Source of the DNA: Gemmatimonadota bacterium
Lineage (GTDB): Bacteria; Gemmatimonadota; Gemmatimonadetes; Palauibacterales; Palauibacteraceae
Assembly (NCBI GenBank): GCA_023554245.1
Contig: JAMJQL010000088.1
Location: 1 to 60,812 of the forward strand
Length of the DNA stretch: 60,812 bases
Reading direction: 5' to 3'
Below the pieces are notes generated by a model. It ran no database searches. It saw nothing but the letters and a program-made list of their open reading frames with translations, and was not told the origin of the DNA. Both the position numbers and the translations under genes were made by a program. This document shows positions 44,610-53,050 of this stretch, one piece after another (the first letter of the stretch is position 1; each line of letters starts with the position of its first letter).

Positions 44610-44638
44610 AACTTACCGCAGGGATACGGGGGTGTCAA
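44610..44638 (-). promoter_or_regulatory. Promoter of the rplM-rpsI-rpsB unit, with inverted repeat on the -35
   Basis: Minus strand -35 TTGACA (44633-44638, perfect), 17-base spacer, -10 TAAGTT (44610-44615). Predicted start near 44603. A perfect inverted repeat, GTCAAC-N6-GTTGAC at 44634-44651, includes most of the -35 and could be an operator. Confidence 0.75.
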
Positions 44639-44714
44639 CCCGCGTGTTGACCGGTTTTTCGGGTCGGAGGGGGGCGCGACCGGTGCACCGGCTCGAGCGT
44701 GATCGGCCCTGCCT

Positions 44715-45557
44715 TCAACGGAAGCCGCGGAGGACCCGGCCCGTTTCCCCGACCCGCAGTCTGACCAGTGCTCGATCCTTGATCATCCGAACTCGTTCGC
44801 GGGTCAGGCGCAGGGCCGTGGCGATTTCCTGGAGCGACCGGGCCGGCTCACCTGCGAGGCCGAAGTACAGGCGCAGAACCTCGGCTTCACGCTCCGGGAG
44901 TCTCGTCAGCCCTTCCTCGACTACGTCCCTGAGTGCCGCATGGGCCGCGGCGTCATCAGCGTCTTCGATCTCCAGATCCGGGAGCAGATCGAGCATCGAT
45001 GAGTCACTGTCGTCGGGCAGGGGCGCGTCCAGCGACACCCAGCCCGAGCGAAGCCCGAGTGCATCCGTCACTTCTCCGGGCGTGAGCTCCAGCTCGAGCG
45101 CTACCTCGTCGATCGTCGGCTCGCGCCCCAGCTCCTGCTCGAGGCGCCGGACACCACGTACGACCCTGTTCGAGGCCTCCAGCTGGCCTGCGGGGATCCT
45201 GACGATCCTGGTTCCATCTGTGAGCGCCTGGAGAATCGACTGGCGCACCCACCAGACGGCATAAGAAATGAAGCGGACCCCTTTCGTCTCGTCGAACCTG
45301 CTCGCGGCGCGCAGGAGTCCGACATTTCCTTCTGTCACGAGATCCGCCAGCGGAACGCCATGCCCCGCATACCGCCTGGCGACACTGACGACGAACCTCA
45401 GGTTGGCCGCAACCAGTTCATTCAGCGCCCGATCGTCACCGGACCGAATGCGCTGAGCGAGCGCTACCTCCTGCTCCCGGTCGAGGATCGGGTGCTCCCT
45501 TATCTCCTGCAGGTAGAGGGACAGGGCCTCCGACTCGGAATCGGGTTTCCGGGCCAT
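44715..45557 (-). CDS. RNA polymerase sigma-70 family factor, RpoD/RpoS-like, short form
   Basis: 280 residues, with GGAGGAGC before the ATG. Region 1.2 (SLYLQEIREHPILDREQEVALAQRI), region 2 (LRFVVSVARRYAGHGVPLADLVTEGNVGL, FISYAVWWVRQSILQAL), region 3 (RLEQELGREPTIDEVALELE) and region 4 (LPEREAEVLRLYFGLAGEPARSL, IATALRLTRERVRMIKDRAL) are all present; region 1.1 is absent. The size matches primary sigma factors of Bacteroidota and relatives, but a group 2 factor cannot be excluded. Lies 104 bases after lepB. Confidence 0.88.
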   Translation of the reverse strand: MARKPDSESEALSLYLQEIREHPILDREQEVALAQRIRSGDDRALNELVAANLRFVVSVARRYAGHGVPLADLVTEGNVGLLRAASRFDETKGVRFISYAVWWVRQSILQALTDGTRIVRIPAGQLEASNRVVRGVRRLEQELGREPTIDEVALELELTPGEVTDALGLRSGWVSLDAPLPDDSDSSMLDLLPDLEIEDADDAAAHAALRDVVEEGLTRLPEREAEVLRLYFGLAGEPARSLQEIATALRLTRERVRMIKDRALVRLRVGETGRVLRGFR

Positions 45558-45661
45558 TCCATGCTCCTCCGGATCTCCGGTGGGGACGGCTGTGCGTATC
45601 TCTATTCAGGCACTGATCCATGCATCGTCGCGCCGGCCGCTACGGGCAATCTGCGATCAGT

Positions 45662-46420
45662 TCAACGAATCGCGCTCAGCAGCCGATCCCAGCGAATCTC
45701 GGTGATCCACGGAAACGGCACCATTCGATTCCGGTCGTAGGAGTAGTAGATGATCAGAGGACGGCCCTTGACCGCGTCCGATGGCACGAAGCCCCAGTAC
45801 CGCGAGTCTTCCGAGTTGTCGCGGTTGTCGCCCATGACGAAGAAACTGTCCGGTGAGACGACGATCGGACCCCAGTTGTCACGCGTGGGTCGGTACTCCT
45901 GGCTGCGGCGCTCGCTGCTCGCCTTCAAGTGGGAACGCTGCCAGTCGAATTGCGGGCTGCGCGGGTCCTCGAAGGGCCGCTTGTGGACCGCGTACGGCTC
46001 CGGCACCGGTGCACCGTTCCGATACAGGGCTCCGTCCACCATTTGCAGGGTGTCGCCGGGCAGTCCTACGATACGCTTCACGTAGTTCGTGTTCTCGGCC
46101 TGCCGGGCTCTCGGCGGGGGCTCGAACACGACGATGTCGCCCCGCTCTGGGGGATCGAAGGCCGGGAGCCGGACGTTCGTGCCCGGAATCTCAGCTCCAT
46201 AGACCATCTTGTTGACGAGAAGGAAGTCCCCGACGAGCAGCGTGTTCTCCATGGAACCCGTGGGAATCTGAAACGCCTCGACCACGAAAGTCCGTACCAC
46301 GAGAAAGAGCACGAACGCGACGGCGATCGATTTGGTCCACTCCCATGCCCAACGGCCGAACGAGCCCTGCTCGTCCGCCTGCCTGCCCTTCTTCTGTTCG
46401 TCCTTCGATGCCATGTCCAT
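45662..46420 (-). CDS. lepB: Signal peptidase I
   Basis: Removes signal peptides from exported proteins at the periplasmic face. 252 residues, GAGAAGG before the ATG. One N-terminal membrane segment (about 31-47), then box B IPTGSMENTL with catalytic Ser56, box D NYVKRIVGLPGD with Lys115, and box E VMGDNRDNSEDSRYWG. Bacillus-like single-anchor layout. Confidence 0.95.
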   Translation of the reverse strand: MDMASKDEQKKGRQADEQGSFGRWAWEWTKSIAVAFVLFLVVRTFVVEAFQIPTGSMENTLLVGDFLLVNKMVYGAEIPGTNVRLPAFDPPERGDIVVFEPPPRARQAENTNYVKRIVGLPGDTLQMVDGALYRNGAPVPEPYAVHKRPFEDPRSPQFDWQRSHLKASSERRSQEYRPTRDNWGPIVVSPDSFFVMGDNRDNSEDSRYWGFVPSDAVKGRPLIIYYSYDRNRMVPFPWITEIRWDRLLSAIR

Positions 46421-46569
46421 CCTTCTCGTTTCCTGACCGCCGGTGCGGCCCGGCGTAAATGGCGGGCCTCGAAACTCTCAGCGAGCACTCAACTCTGATT
46501 CAACACCACGTGGCCTGATCGCGTTCCGGCCCTGGACGATTCCGATGGTTATCGAATCCCGGCCCGGGC

Positions 46570-47208
46570 TCAGCCGCCGGCACCTTCCAGTCGGATCGTC
46601 ACTGCCCCGCCCTCGACATCGACCGCCGACACGCGGGCCGGCAACGACACCAGTAAGTCCGAACCGCTCGCATCGACCCCGGGAATCGAGATTCCCTGCA
46701 GAACGAACGGGACCATCATGGGCGGCACCACGAGCGTGCCGGCCTGCAGCGAGTTCACGGTCACCTGACCGGTCCCCGGGCGTCGGAGTCCGGGAATTAC
46801 AGTAGCTGCCACCCGGGCCGAGTCGGCGAGGAACTGCTGCAGAAGCTCCGGGGGTGCGTAGGCATCGAGCCGATCCGGTCGGACGAGTGCCGAAATGACC
46901 AGCACCGTATCCCGGAGCTCGACGAGCGGAAGTTCGACGCCGTCGGGAAGGTGTGGAGCAACACGGTAGGTGAGCAGACTCTGCAACTCCGCCTCACTGA
47001 GTGATACGAGGCCGGGCTCCGATGACGAGAGGGACATCAGCTTCTCTTCGGCCTGGCGGGCCAGTCCCTCGCTCGGCTCGGAGATCGACACGCCGATTTC
47101 CACCCGACCCAGGGCGGACGAAATCGCCCCGCGGTAGTGCCACGCACCGAGTGCGGTGACAGCGATCACGGTCAGGCACCCGATTCGTGCCAGTGCGTTC
47201 TTGATCAA
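46570..47208 (-). CDS. Membrane-anchored protein of unknown function
   Basis: 212 residues from a TTG at 47208 with GGAG upstream. A short N-terminal membrane segment (about 8-24, RIGCLTVIAVTALGAWHY) anchors an extracytoplasmic region with no motif I recognise. It contains an acidic Ser/Leu-rich stretch (EKLMSLSSSEPGLVSLSEAELQSLL) and beta-rich sequence to the end. The pattern of a first helix plus a lipid-binding-like beta domain suggests an envelope protein. Between thpR and lepB in the same orientation. Confidence 0.6.
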   Translation of the reverse strand: MIKNALARIGCLTVIAVTALGAWHYRGAISSALGRVEIGVSISEPSEGLARQAEEKLMSLSSSEPGLVSLSEAELQSLLTYRVAPHLPDGVELPLVELRDTVLVISALVRPDRLDAYAPPELLQQFLADSARVAATVIPGLRRPGTGQVTVNSLQAGTLVVPPMMVPFVLQGISIPGVDASGSDLLVSLPARVSAVDVEGGAVTIRLEGAGG

Positions 47209-47298
47209 GTCAGGTCGCTCCGTTGTGTCCGCTTGCCCGACCGTCTCACGCGGCCGTTACCTCTCGTTCTTTCCCGCGTACCTGGCCACGCGGAGGGT

Positions 47299-47862
47299 TC
47301 ATACTCCCGCCAGGACCTCCGACTTCACTCTCCGGTACTCCGCCCCCTCCGGACGAAGTCGGCTCTCCATGAGGTCGATCGAATCGACCTCGACATCGGC
47401 GCGATAGGCCAGCCGTCCGGCGTGGCGCTCGAACTCGCGCAGATCTCCCGGCTCTGCACGTCGGTTGACCCGTCCCAGGGTAACGTGAGGCCGAAACGGT
47501 CGATCCTCTCTCGCGACCCCGAATTCCGTCATTCGTCGATCGAGGGCATCGTGCAGCAGCCTGAGCCGGGGACCGGAGTCGACCCCTACCCAGATCACGC
47601 TGGGGCGACGCGGCGATGGAAACGCACCTACCCCCCCGAGATGCAGAATCATCGAGCCCGTCCGGGAAGCGACCTCGCCGACCGCAGCCTTCACATCGGC
47701 GAGTCGGTCCCTGTCCAGTTCGCCGAGGAATTTCAGGGTCAGGTGTATGTCGGCGGGCCGCACCCATCTCGCCGGTATTCCCGCGTCTTCCAACTCCGAC
47801 CCGATACCCGCGATCGATCGTCGAACGACCGCCGGGAAATTCACCGCGATGAACAACCGCAT
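47299..47862 (-). CDS. thpR: RNA 2',3'-cyclic phosphodiesterase (2H family)
   Basis: 187 residues from the ATG at 47862 (MRLFIAVNFP, the family start). The two HxTx motifs of the 2H fold are HLTLKFLG (His40) and HVTLGR (His126). Members open 2',3'-cyclic phosphates and were first described as tRNA half ligases. First gene of the thpR-orf-lepB-sigma run, diverging from the queD-like gene. Confidence 0.92.
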   Translation of the reverse strand: MRLFIAVNFPAVVRRSIAGIGSELEDAGIPARWVRPADIHLTLKFLGELDRDRLADVKAAVGEVASRTGSMILHLGGVGAFPSPRRPSVIWVGVDSGPRLRLLHDALDRRMTEFGVAREDRPFRPHVTLGRVNRRAEPGDLREFERHAGRLAYRADVEVDSIDLMESRLRPEGAEYRRVKSEVLAGV

Positions 47863-47989
47863 TCCTGCACCACCTTTCGGCCCCGGATCGAACCTAGGGG
47901 CCACTGCCTTGCCGCCGGGAAGCTTGCCCGGCGTCATTGCCGCAGGCAAGTGGAGCCACCTTTTCACTCGTTACCCCGCCACGTACGAT

Positions 47990-48028
47990 AGGAGCCTGTT
48001 TCGAGAAAGAGCCGAGGAGCCTGTCTCG
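47990..48028 (+). repeat. Two 14-base direct repeats, 25-base period, upstream of the queD-like gene
   Basis: AGGAGCCTGTTTCG at 47990-48003 and AGGAGCCTGTCTCG at 48015-48028 differ at one base. They lie in the 213-base divergent gap between thpR and the queD-like gene, 48 bases before the latter. The rest of this gap shows no convincing promoter. A regulator site is possible; no known motif matched. Confidence 0.4.
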
Positions 48029-48075
48029 CCGGGCGGAGCAACGGCCGGCACACCGACCCGAACTGGCGACGAGAG

Positions 48076-48567
48076 ATGAACGATTACCGCATAACGGTCA
48101 GCAAGGAACACCTGGTCTTCGCTTCCGGACACTTCATCACGTACGGCGGCGGAATGTGCGAGACTCTGCATGGGCACAATTACCGGGCCGGTGTCAGCCT
48201 GGCCGGCGAGACGGACGAAAACGCCCTGGTGTTCGACTTCGTTCTGCTCAAGCGCGAGATGGAGACCATCATCGGCCCTCTGGATCATCGGATGCTCCTG
48301 CCGACAGGGAACCCCCTCCTCGAGATCAGAACCGCGGACGGAGAGGTGGACGTCCGGCACGGAGAGCGAAGATACCTTTTCCCGGAACAGGACGTGGTCA
48401 TTCTTCCGATCCCGAACACGACCGCGGAGATGCTCGCCTCGTGGATCCTGGACCGACTCGCAGGACGCCTGTCCGACCGGGGCGCCACCGGCCTGCACGA
48501 GATCGAGGTCGAAGTCGAAGAGTCCTTCGGACAATCGGCCTTCTGCCGGCGACGACTCGAATTCTGA
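48076..48567 (+). CDS. 6-pyruvoyl-tetrahydropterin synthase / QueD family protein
   Basis: 163 residues. Zinc ligands His19 (FASGHF), His32 and His34 in LHGHNY; Cys28 is the QueD catalytic Cys; LDHRMLL supplies the catalytic His, and EVEVEES the Glu that binds the pterin. QueD makes 6-carboxytetrahydropterin for queuosine; PTPS-III relatives replace FolB in folate synthesis. The motif C28-E29-T-L-H-G-H has both the QueD Cys and the PTPS-III Glu. The next two genes (pabB, pabA) are folate genes, so either pathway is possible. Confidence 0.88.
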   Translation: MNDYRITVSKEHLVFASGHFITYGGGMCETLHGHNYRAGVSLAGETDENALVFDFVLLKREMETIIGPLDHRMLLPTGNPLLEIRTADGEVDVRHGERRYLFPEQDVVILPIPNTTAEMLASWILDRLAGRLSDRGATGLHEIEVEVEESFGQSAFCRRRLEF

Positions 48568-48610
48568 CTCGCGGCGAGCACCGGCGAGTTCCGCACGGAA
48601 CGATCCTTCC

Positions 48611-50077
48611 TTGATCATTCGTCCGATTGTCGATTCGCCCGAGCCAGAGACTCTGTTCCGACGCCTCGCGTCCCGGCCCTGGGTCCTGTGGCTCGACAGC
48701 GCCGACCCACGGCCTGGAACCGGTGACTGGTCCTTCCTTGCGGCCGATCCTTTCGGCGTTCTGAAGGCGACGAGGGGGCGAGCGACCTGGACAGGTGCGG
48801 ACGGATCTACTCGCACGTCCTGCGGGGGGCTGGCACTGCTGGCGGAGCTGTTGAGCGAGCTGGCCGCGGACCTCGAGATCGATGATGAAGCTCGTGCGTT
48901 TCCGTTCCGTGGCGGCGCTGGCGGATTCCTCGCCTACGAGCTCGGCCTGGAGGTGGAACGTCTTCCGGAGCCGAGGCTACGGGACCTCGACCTCCCGGAC
49001 CTGGAACTCGCATTCTATGACTGGGTGGTGGGCTGGAATCACCGGACGGGCGAATGCTCCGTGCTCTCGACCGGGCTGCCGCTCTCAGGACGTACTGCGA
49101 GGAAGCGTGCCGAAGAGCGGGCGGAACAGGTCGTCGCCTGGATCAGGGGTGGCCCGGCGCCGGGTAATCCGCGCGGCGGCAGACTCGCCCGAAACAGGAG
49201 CGGTTACCTCTCATCCGACTTCCGGTCCCCGGAGAGGCATCGGGATGGAGCAGGCCTGCAATCGAGCTTCACGCGCCGGGATTACGAAGCCGCCGTTCGA
49301 GATTCGATCGAGAAGATCCGCGCCGGAGACATATTCCAGGTCAATCTCGCTCAGCGATTCCGGGCACCGGGACCATCGGATTCTGCAGACCTGTACTGTG
49401 AGCTGCGCAGGAGGGCGCCCGCCCCCTTCGGAGCCTGGTTTGCCGGCTCCTCGTGCACGATCGCCAGCGCTTCGCCCGAGCGCTTCATCCGGCTCACGGC
49501 GGGGGGTGAGCTGGAGGCCCGGCCCATCAAAGGGACACGTCCCCGGGGAGCGACCCGAAAGCTGGACCGGCGACTGGCCGAAGAGTTGATGGCCAGCGAC
49601 AAGGACCGCTCCGAGAATCTGATGATCGCAGACCTGATGCGGAACGACCTGTCTCGTATTGCACGTCCGGGCACGGTTCGCGCAGCCGAGCTGTTCAGAA
49701 TGGAGTCGTTCACGACCGTCCATCATCTCGTCTCGATCATCAGAGGCGAAGTGATGCCCGGAACCGGGCCGGTCGATCTGCTTCGCGCGCTCTTTCCCTG
49801 CGGTTCCGTGACCGGAGCGCCCAAGATCCGGGCAATGGAGGTGATCACCGAGCTCGAGCCGGTGGCCCGTGGTCCCTGCTATGGATCCATCGGCTGGATT
49901 GGCGCAGATGGGCAGGTGGACTTGAGCGTCGCGATCCGGACGATCGTGCTCACCGGCGGAGAGGCCTTCTTCCATGCCGGGGGAGCGGTGGTCGCCGACT
50001 CCGATCCGGAGAGCGAGTACCGCGAGACCCTGGACAAGGCGAGGGCGCTGGCCGGAGCCCTGTCGTTCGAGATCTGA
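48611..50077 (+). CDS. pabB: Aminodeoxychorismate synthase component I PabB
   Basis: 488 residues from a TTG at 48611; upstream in-frame sequence overlaps the queD-like gene and is not family-like. The chorismate-binding domain includes GDIFQVNLAQRF, ASPERFIR, PIKGTRPRG (the Lys is typical of PabB rather than TrpE), DKDRSENLMIADLMRNDL, VHHLVSIIRG, LFPCGSVTGAPKIRAME and GCYGSIGW-like GPCYGSIGWIG. With PabA it converts chorismate to aminodeoxychorismate for folate. 2 bases before pabA. Confidence 0.93.
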   Translation: MIIRPIVDSPEPETLFRRLASRPWVLWLDSADPRPGTGDWSFLAADPFGVLKATRGRATWTGADGSTRTSCGGLALLAELLSELAADLEIDDEARAFPFRGGAGGFLAYELGLEVERLPEPRLRDLDLPDLELAFYDWVVGWNHRTGECSVLSTGLPLSGRTARKRAEERAEQVVAWIRGGPAPGNPRGGRLARNRSGYLSSDFRSPERHRDGAGLQSSFTRRDYEAAVRDSIEKIRAGDIFQVNLAQRFRAPGPSDSADLYCELRRRAPAPFGAWFAGSSCTIASASPERFIRLTAGGELEARPIKGTRPRGATRKLDRRLAEELMASDKDRSENLMIADLMRNDLSRIARPGTVRAAELFRMESFTTVHHLVSIIRGEVMPGTGPVDLLRALFPCGSVTGAPKIRAMEVITELEPVARGPCYGSIGWIGADGQVDLSVAIRTIVLTGGEAFFHAGGAVVADSDPESEYRETLDKARALAGALSFEI

Positions 50078-50079
50078 TC

Positions 50080-50724
50080 GTGATCGTACTCATCGACAAC
50101 TACGATTCGTTCGTCTTCAACCTCGCTCGGTACCTGGAGGAGCTGGGCGAGTCCACCCTCGTCATTCGAAACGATGCGGCCACGGTGGACGAGGTGCTTC
50201 AGATGAGTCCTTCGCACCTCATCCTCTCGCCCGGCCCCTGCACCCCGGCCGAAGCCGGAATCTGCGTCGAGCTCGCTCGAAGCGCCTCGTCACGTGTTCC
50301 GGTGCTGGGTGTGTGTCTCGGTCATCAGTGCCTGGCCGAAGCGTTCGGATCTCGCGTGGTCAGAGGCCAGCCTGTGCACGGGAAGGTCAGCGCTGCCCGG
50401 CATGAAGGTGAGGACCTGTTCACGGGTCTTCCCGATCCCCTGCAGGTTACCCGCTATCATGCCCTGGTGGTCGACCCGGACTCGCTGACTGATGACCTGG
50501 AGACGCTGGCCTGGACCGAAGACGGCACGATCATGGCCATTCGCCATCGGACACGCCCTGCCTGGGGAGTGCAGTTCCATCCCGAGGCCTGCCTCACCGA
50601 AGCCGGACATGCGCTGCTCGCCAACTTCCTCGCACTCGGTCGCGGCCGATCGCCCGTGGGTCGGGTTTCGAAGCCGGGATCGTGTGAGCGCCCCCCGACA
50701 GGCGTGCGCCCGCCCCGGGACTGA
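50080..50724 (+). CDS. pabA: Aminodeoxychorismate synthase glutamine amidotransferase PabA
   Basis: 214 residues from a GTG at 50080. Class I glutamine amidotransferase: LIDNYDSFVFNLARYLEELG, LSPGPCTPAEAGI, nucleophile Cys79 in LGVCLGHQ, and GVQFHPEACLT with the His-Glu pair. The PabB partner upstream supports PabA over TrpG, though one subunit may serve both. A basic Pro-rich tail of about 30 residues follows the fold. No pabC follows; comM converges from the other strand. Confidence 0.92.
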   Translation: MIVLIDNYDSFVFNLARYLEELGESTLVIRNDAATVDEVLQMSPSHLILSPGPCTPAEAGICVELARSASSRVPVLGVCLGHQCLAEAFGSRVVRGQPVHGKVSAARHEGEDLFTGLPDPLQVTRYHALVVDPDSLTDDLETLAWTEDGTIMAIRHRTRPAWGVQFHPEACLTEAGHALLANFLALGRGRSPVGRVSKPGSCERPPTGVRPPRD

Positions 50725-50766
50725 CCGAAGCCGGCCGTTCTGGTTCACGAGCGTGGTTCCGTGCCT

Positions 50767-52299
50767 CTACAGTCCGACCATGCGGAAATGAAGGGCTTCG
50801 GCAACGTGCCCGGATCGAACGAGATCGCAGCCTTCGAGATCGGCGATCGTTCGCGCCACCGAAAGAACCCGGTCGCACCCCCTGGCGCTCAGACGGAATC
50901 GGCGCACGGATCGCCCGAGCACGGATTCGCCTGCCGCGTCCAGCCGGCAGCAGCGGCGAAGTTGGGCGGGCGACAGTTCGGAGTTGCAGCGGACAGGCGG
51001 GTCGGCCTGGGGCCACGCTTTCCGGGCTCTGTCGCTCGCCACGTCGCGAGCGCGCCGAACGCGAGCCAGACAGGCGGCCGTGTTGGACTCCGGAGGCGCA
51101 GAATCCCGGTATACCTCCCAATCTACCGCGGGTAGCGAAACGCGCAGATCGAAACGGTCCATCAGGGGACCGCTGATCCGGGCCAGATAGCGCCGCACCA
51201 TCCACGGTTCGCAGGTACACCGCTCAGATCCGGATCCGTGCAGACCACATGGGCAGGGGTTCATTGCCGCGATCAACTGGAAGCGGGCGGGAAAGGTCAC
51301 CGAGCGGCCCGAGCGGACGATGTTCACGACACCGTTCTCGATCGGTGATCGCAGGGACTCGAGCACAGTTGCACGAAACTCGGCCAGTTCGTCCAGGAAC
51401 AGTACGCCCCGGTGGGCCAGCGACGCCTCTCCAGGCCGGGGCTGCGACCCGCCGCCGATCATCCCGCTCATCGTTACGGAATGGTGGGGCGATCTGAACG
51501 GCCGCCTGGAGATGAGCGGGGCACCCGCTCCGAGCAGCCCGCTGATGCTGTGAAGCGAGGAAACTTCGAGCGACTCCTCGGGATCGAGCGGAGGCAGGAT
51601 CCCCGGGAGTCGCTCGGCCAGCATCGATTTGCCGGCGCCCGGCTCACCCGTCAGCAGCAGATTGTGCCCTCCGGCCGCGGCGACTTCCAGCGCCCTCTTT
51701 CCCTCTTCCTGCCCGCGTACATCGGCCAGTTCGAACACCGGTTCTGGCTCACGTGCTGGAGGAGCGCCGGGCGTCGGAAGGGTGGTTTCTCCGGCCAGAA
51801 AGGCCAGCACCTCGGATACGTGATGTGCACCCGACACGGAACACCCCCGCACACCAGACACCTCGCCCAGGTTGGACGCGGGTACGATCAGGAGACTCAG
51901 GTCCGCCACCGCACGAAGGCTGAGTGCGATCGGCAGCACGCCGGGCACGGCACCGATGCTGCCGTCGAGACCGAGTTCTCCCACAAACGCGGTTCTCGTG
52001 AGCGGATCGGCAGGTACCAGGCCCGATCCAGCGAGAATTCCGATCAGGAGCGGAAGGTCGAACGAGGCGCCCGTCTTGGGGAGATCGGCCGGTGCGAAGT
52101 TGACGGTGATCCTCAGTCCGGGAATTCGAAGCGCGTTGGCCGCTGCCACGGCCCGGATCCTTTCGACGGCCTGGCGCGCAGACGAAAGGGGAAGACCGCT
52201 GGCTCGAATCCCGGGAGCACCGCGGCGAATGGTGACCTCGACCCTGACTCTTACGGGAGTCGCGCCGACGAGAGCGAAGGTGTGGACGATGCGGAACAC
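50767..52299 (-). CDS. comM: ComM/YifB family Mg-chelatase-like AAA+ ATPase
   Basis: 510 residues. An N-terminal S5/Lon-type domain (VNFAPADLPKTGASFDLPL) precedes an AAA+ module with Walker A LTGEPGAGKSMLAERL, RPFRSPHHSVTMSGMIGGGSQPRPGEASLAH, Walker B VLFLDELAEF, a Cys-rich zinc loop (NPCPCGLHGSGSERCTC) and a sensor region DRFDLRVSLPAVDWE. ComM helps branch migration during natural transformation, so the genome may encode uptake of DNA; YifB relatives are also common in non-competent species. Confidence 0.93.
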   Translation of the reverse strand: MFRIVHTFALVGATPVRVRVEVTIRRGAPGIRASGLPLSSARQAVERIRAVAAANALRIPGLRITVNFAPADLPKTGASFDLPLLIGILAGSGLVPADPLTRTAFVGELGLDGSIGAVPGVLPIALSLRAVADLSLLIVPASNLGEVSGVRGCSVSGAHHVSEVLAFLAGETTLPTPGAPPAREPEPVFELADVRGQEEGKRALEVAAAGGHNLLLTGEPGAGKSMLAERLPGILPPLDPEESLEVSSLHSISGLLGAGAPLISRRPFRSPHHSVTMSGMIGGGSQPRPGEASLAHRGVLFLDELAEFRATVLESLRSPIENGVVNIVRSGRSVTFPARFQLIAAMNPCPCGLHGSGSERCTCEPWMVRRYLARISGPLMDRFDLRVSLPAVDWEVYRDSAPPESNTAACLARVRRARDVASDRARKAWPQADPPVRCNSELSPAQLRRCCRLDAAGESVLGRSVRRFRLSARGCDRVLSVARTIADLEGCDLVRSGHVAEALHFRMVGL

Positions 52300-52367
52300 A
52301 CCCTCAGTTGTCGTCGGCCGATCATCTCCGATTCATCGTCGTCCTCTCATGGCGTGCATCCCGGCGA

Positions 52368-52907
52368 TCACCTGAGACGAGGGCCGGTCCGCGCGGCAGG
52401 AAACGGGTGCTCGGTTTCCGGATCCATCTGGCGTATCACCTTCGACAGCAGACCCGGGTGGACCCGCAGCAGGTACGAGGCCATGAGCAGGCCGGCCAGC
52501 AGATTCGCCGCGGCCACCGTTACCCAGGAAGGAGCGAGCGGGCGGTCGACGCTGTAGCCGAGGAAACCGGAGAGCGAATAGAAGAACCCGGCGAGACCGA
52601 GGAACAGCATCAGGAGGAAGAAGCCCGGGTTGCTCTCGGAGCGTGAGACCAGCCAGGCGGCGATCACTCCGAACAGGATGAAGGCGAGAAGGTGGATTCC
52701 GTTGAAGGCGATCACCGAGCCAGCGACGGCGCCGCCGACCAGAGCCGACTCGTGGGAAACCAGAGGGTCCCCGAGTGTCGCGGCCGTGTGGAACAGCGAC
52801 TGGCCGGTGAGCAGGTGAAGAAGTCCAAAGAACAGGGCGATCGAACCGTAGCCCAGCAGGCCGGCGACCAGCCCCTCGGACAGGGTCCTTGCGCGCTCCG
52901 GTGACAT
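52368..52907 (-). CDS. Membrane protein of unknown function with four predicted segments
   Basis: 179 residues from the ATG at 52907, with GGGAG 6 bases upstream. Four hydrophobic segments (about 16-33, 60-88, 93-107 with LLMLFLGLAGFF, and 128-143). No signature recognised. The gene has its own predicted promoter and lies between comM and the deiodinase-like gene on the same strand, with spacings of 68 and 143 bases, so it may be a single unit. Confidence 0.62.
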   Translation of the reverse strand: MSPERARTLSEGLVAGLLGYGSIALFFGLLHLLTGQSLFHTAATLGDPLVSHESALVGGAVAGSVIAFNGIHLLAFILFGVIAAWLVSRSESNPGFFLLMLFLGLAGFFYSLSGFLGYSVDRPLAPSWVTVAAANLLAGLLMASYLLRVHPGLLSKVIRQMDPETEHPFPAARTGPRLR

Positions 52908-53006
52908 GAGACGCTCCCTGGCCATGATGGCCGAGATTTGTGCCTGCCGGAGCATCGGGCGGGGGGGCGTGGAGGACGCCACGGCCCGGTATGCACGTTA
53001 TGTCAC

Positions 53007-53035
53007 AAAGTAGTACGCGAGTACTCGGATCGCAA
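53007..53035 (-). promoter_or_regulatory. Candidate promoter with inverted repeat in the spacer
   Basis: Minus strand -35 TTGCGA (53030-53035), 17-base spacer, -10 TACTTT (53007-53012). An inverted repeat AGTAC-N4-GTACT (53012-53025) sits between the boxes. It would drive the four-segment membrane protein with a leader of about 93 bases. Both boxes are only partial matches. Confidence 0.38.
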
Positions 53036-53050
53036 CCGTCAGCGACGGAG

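Noticed and set aside
44680-44691. Perfect 12-base palindrome CCGGTGCACCGG after the sigma factor gene
   Set aside because: No T tract follows, so a terminator cannot be claimed, and short GC palindromes are common in this base composition.
45612-45661. 7-base inverted repeat upstream of the sigma factor gene
   Set aside because: The loop is 36 bases and the stem short; no promoter lies in a position that it would control.
46421-46569. Search for a promoter before lepB
   Set aside because: TTGAAT and TTGAGT occur but no -10 box is at proper spacing; transcription may come from thpR.
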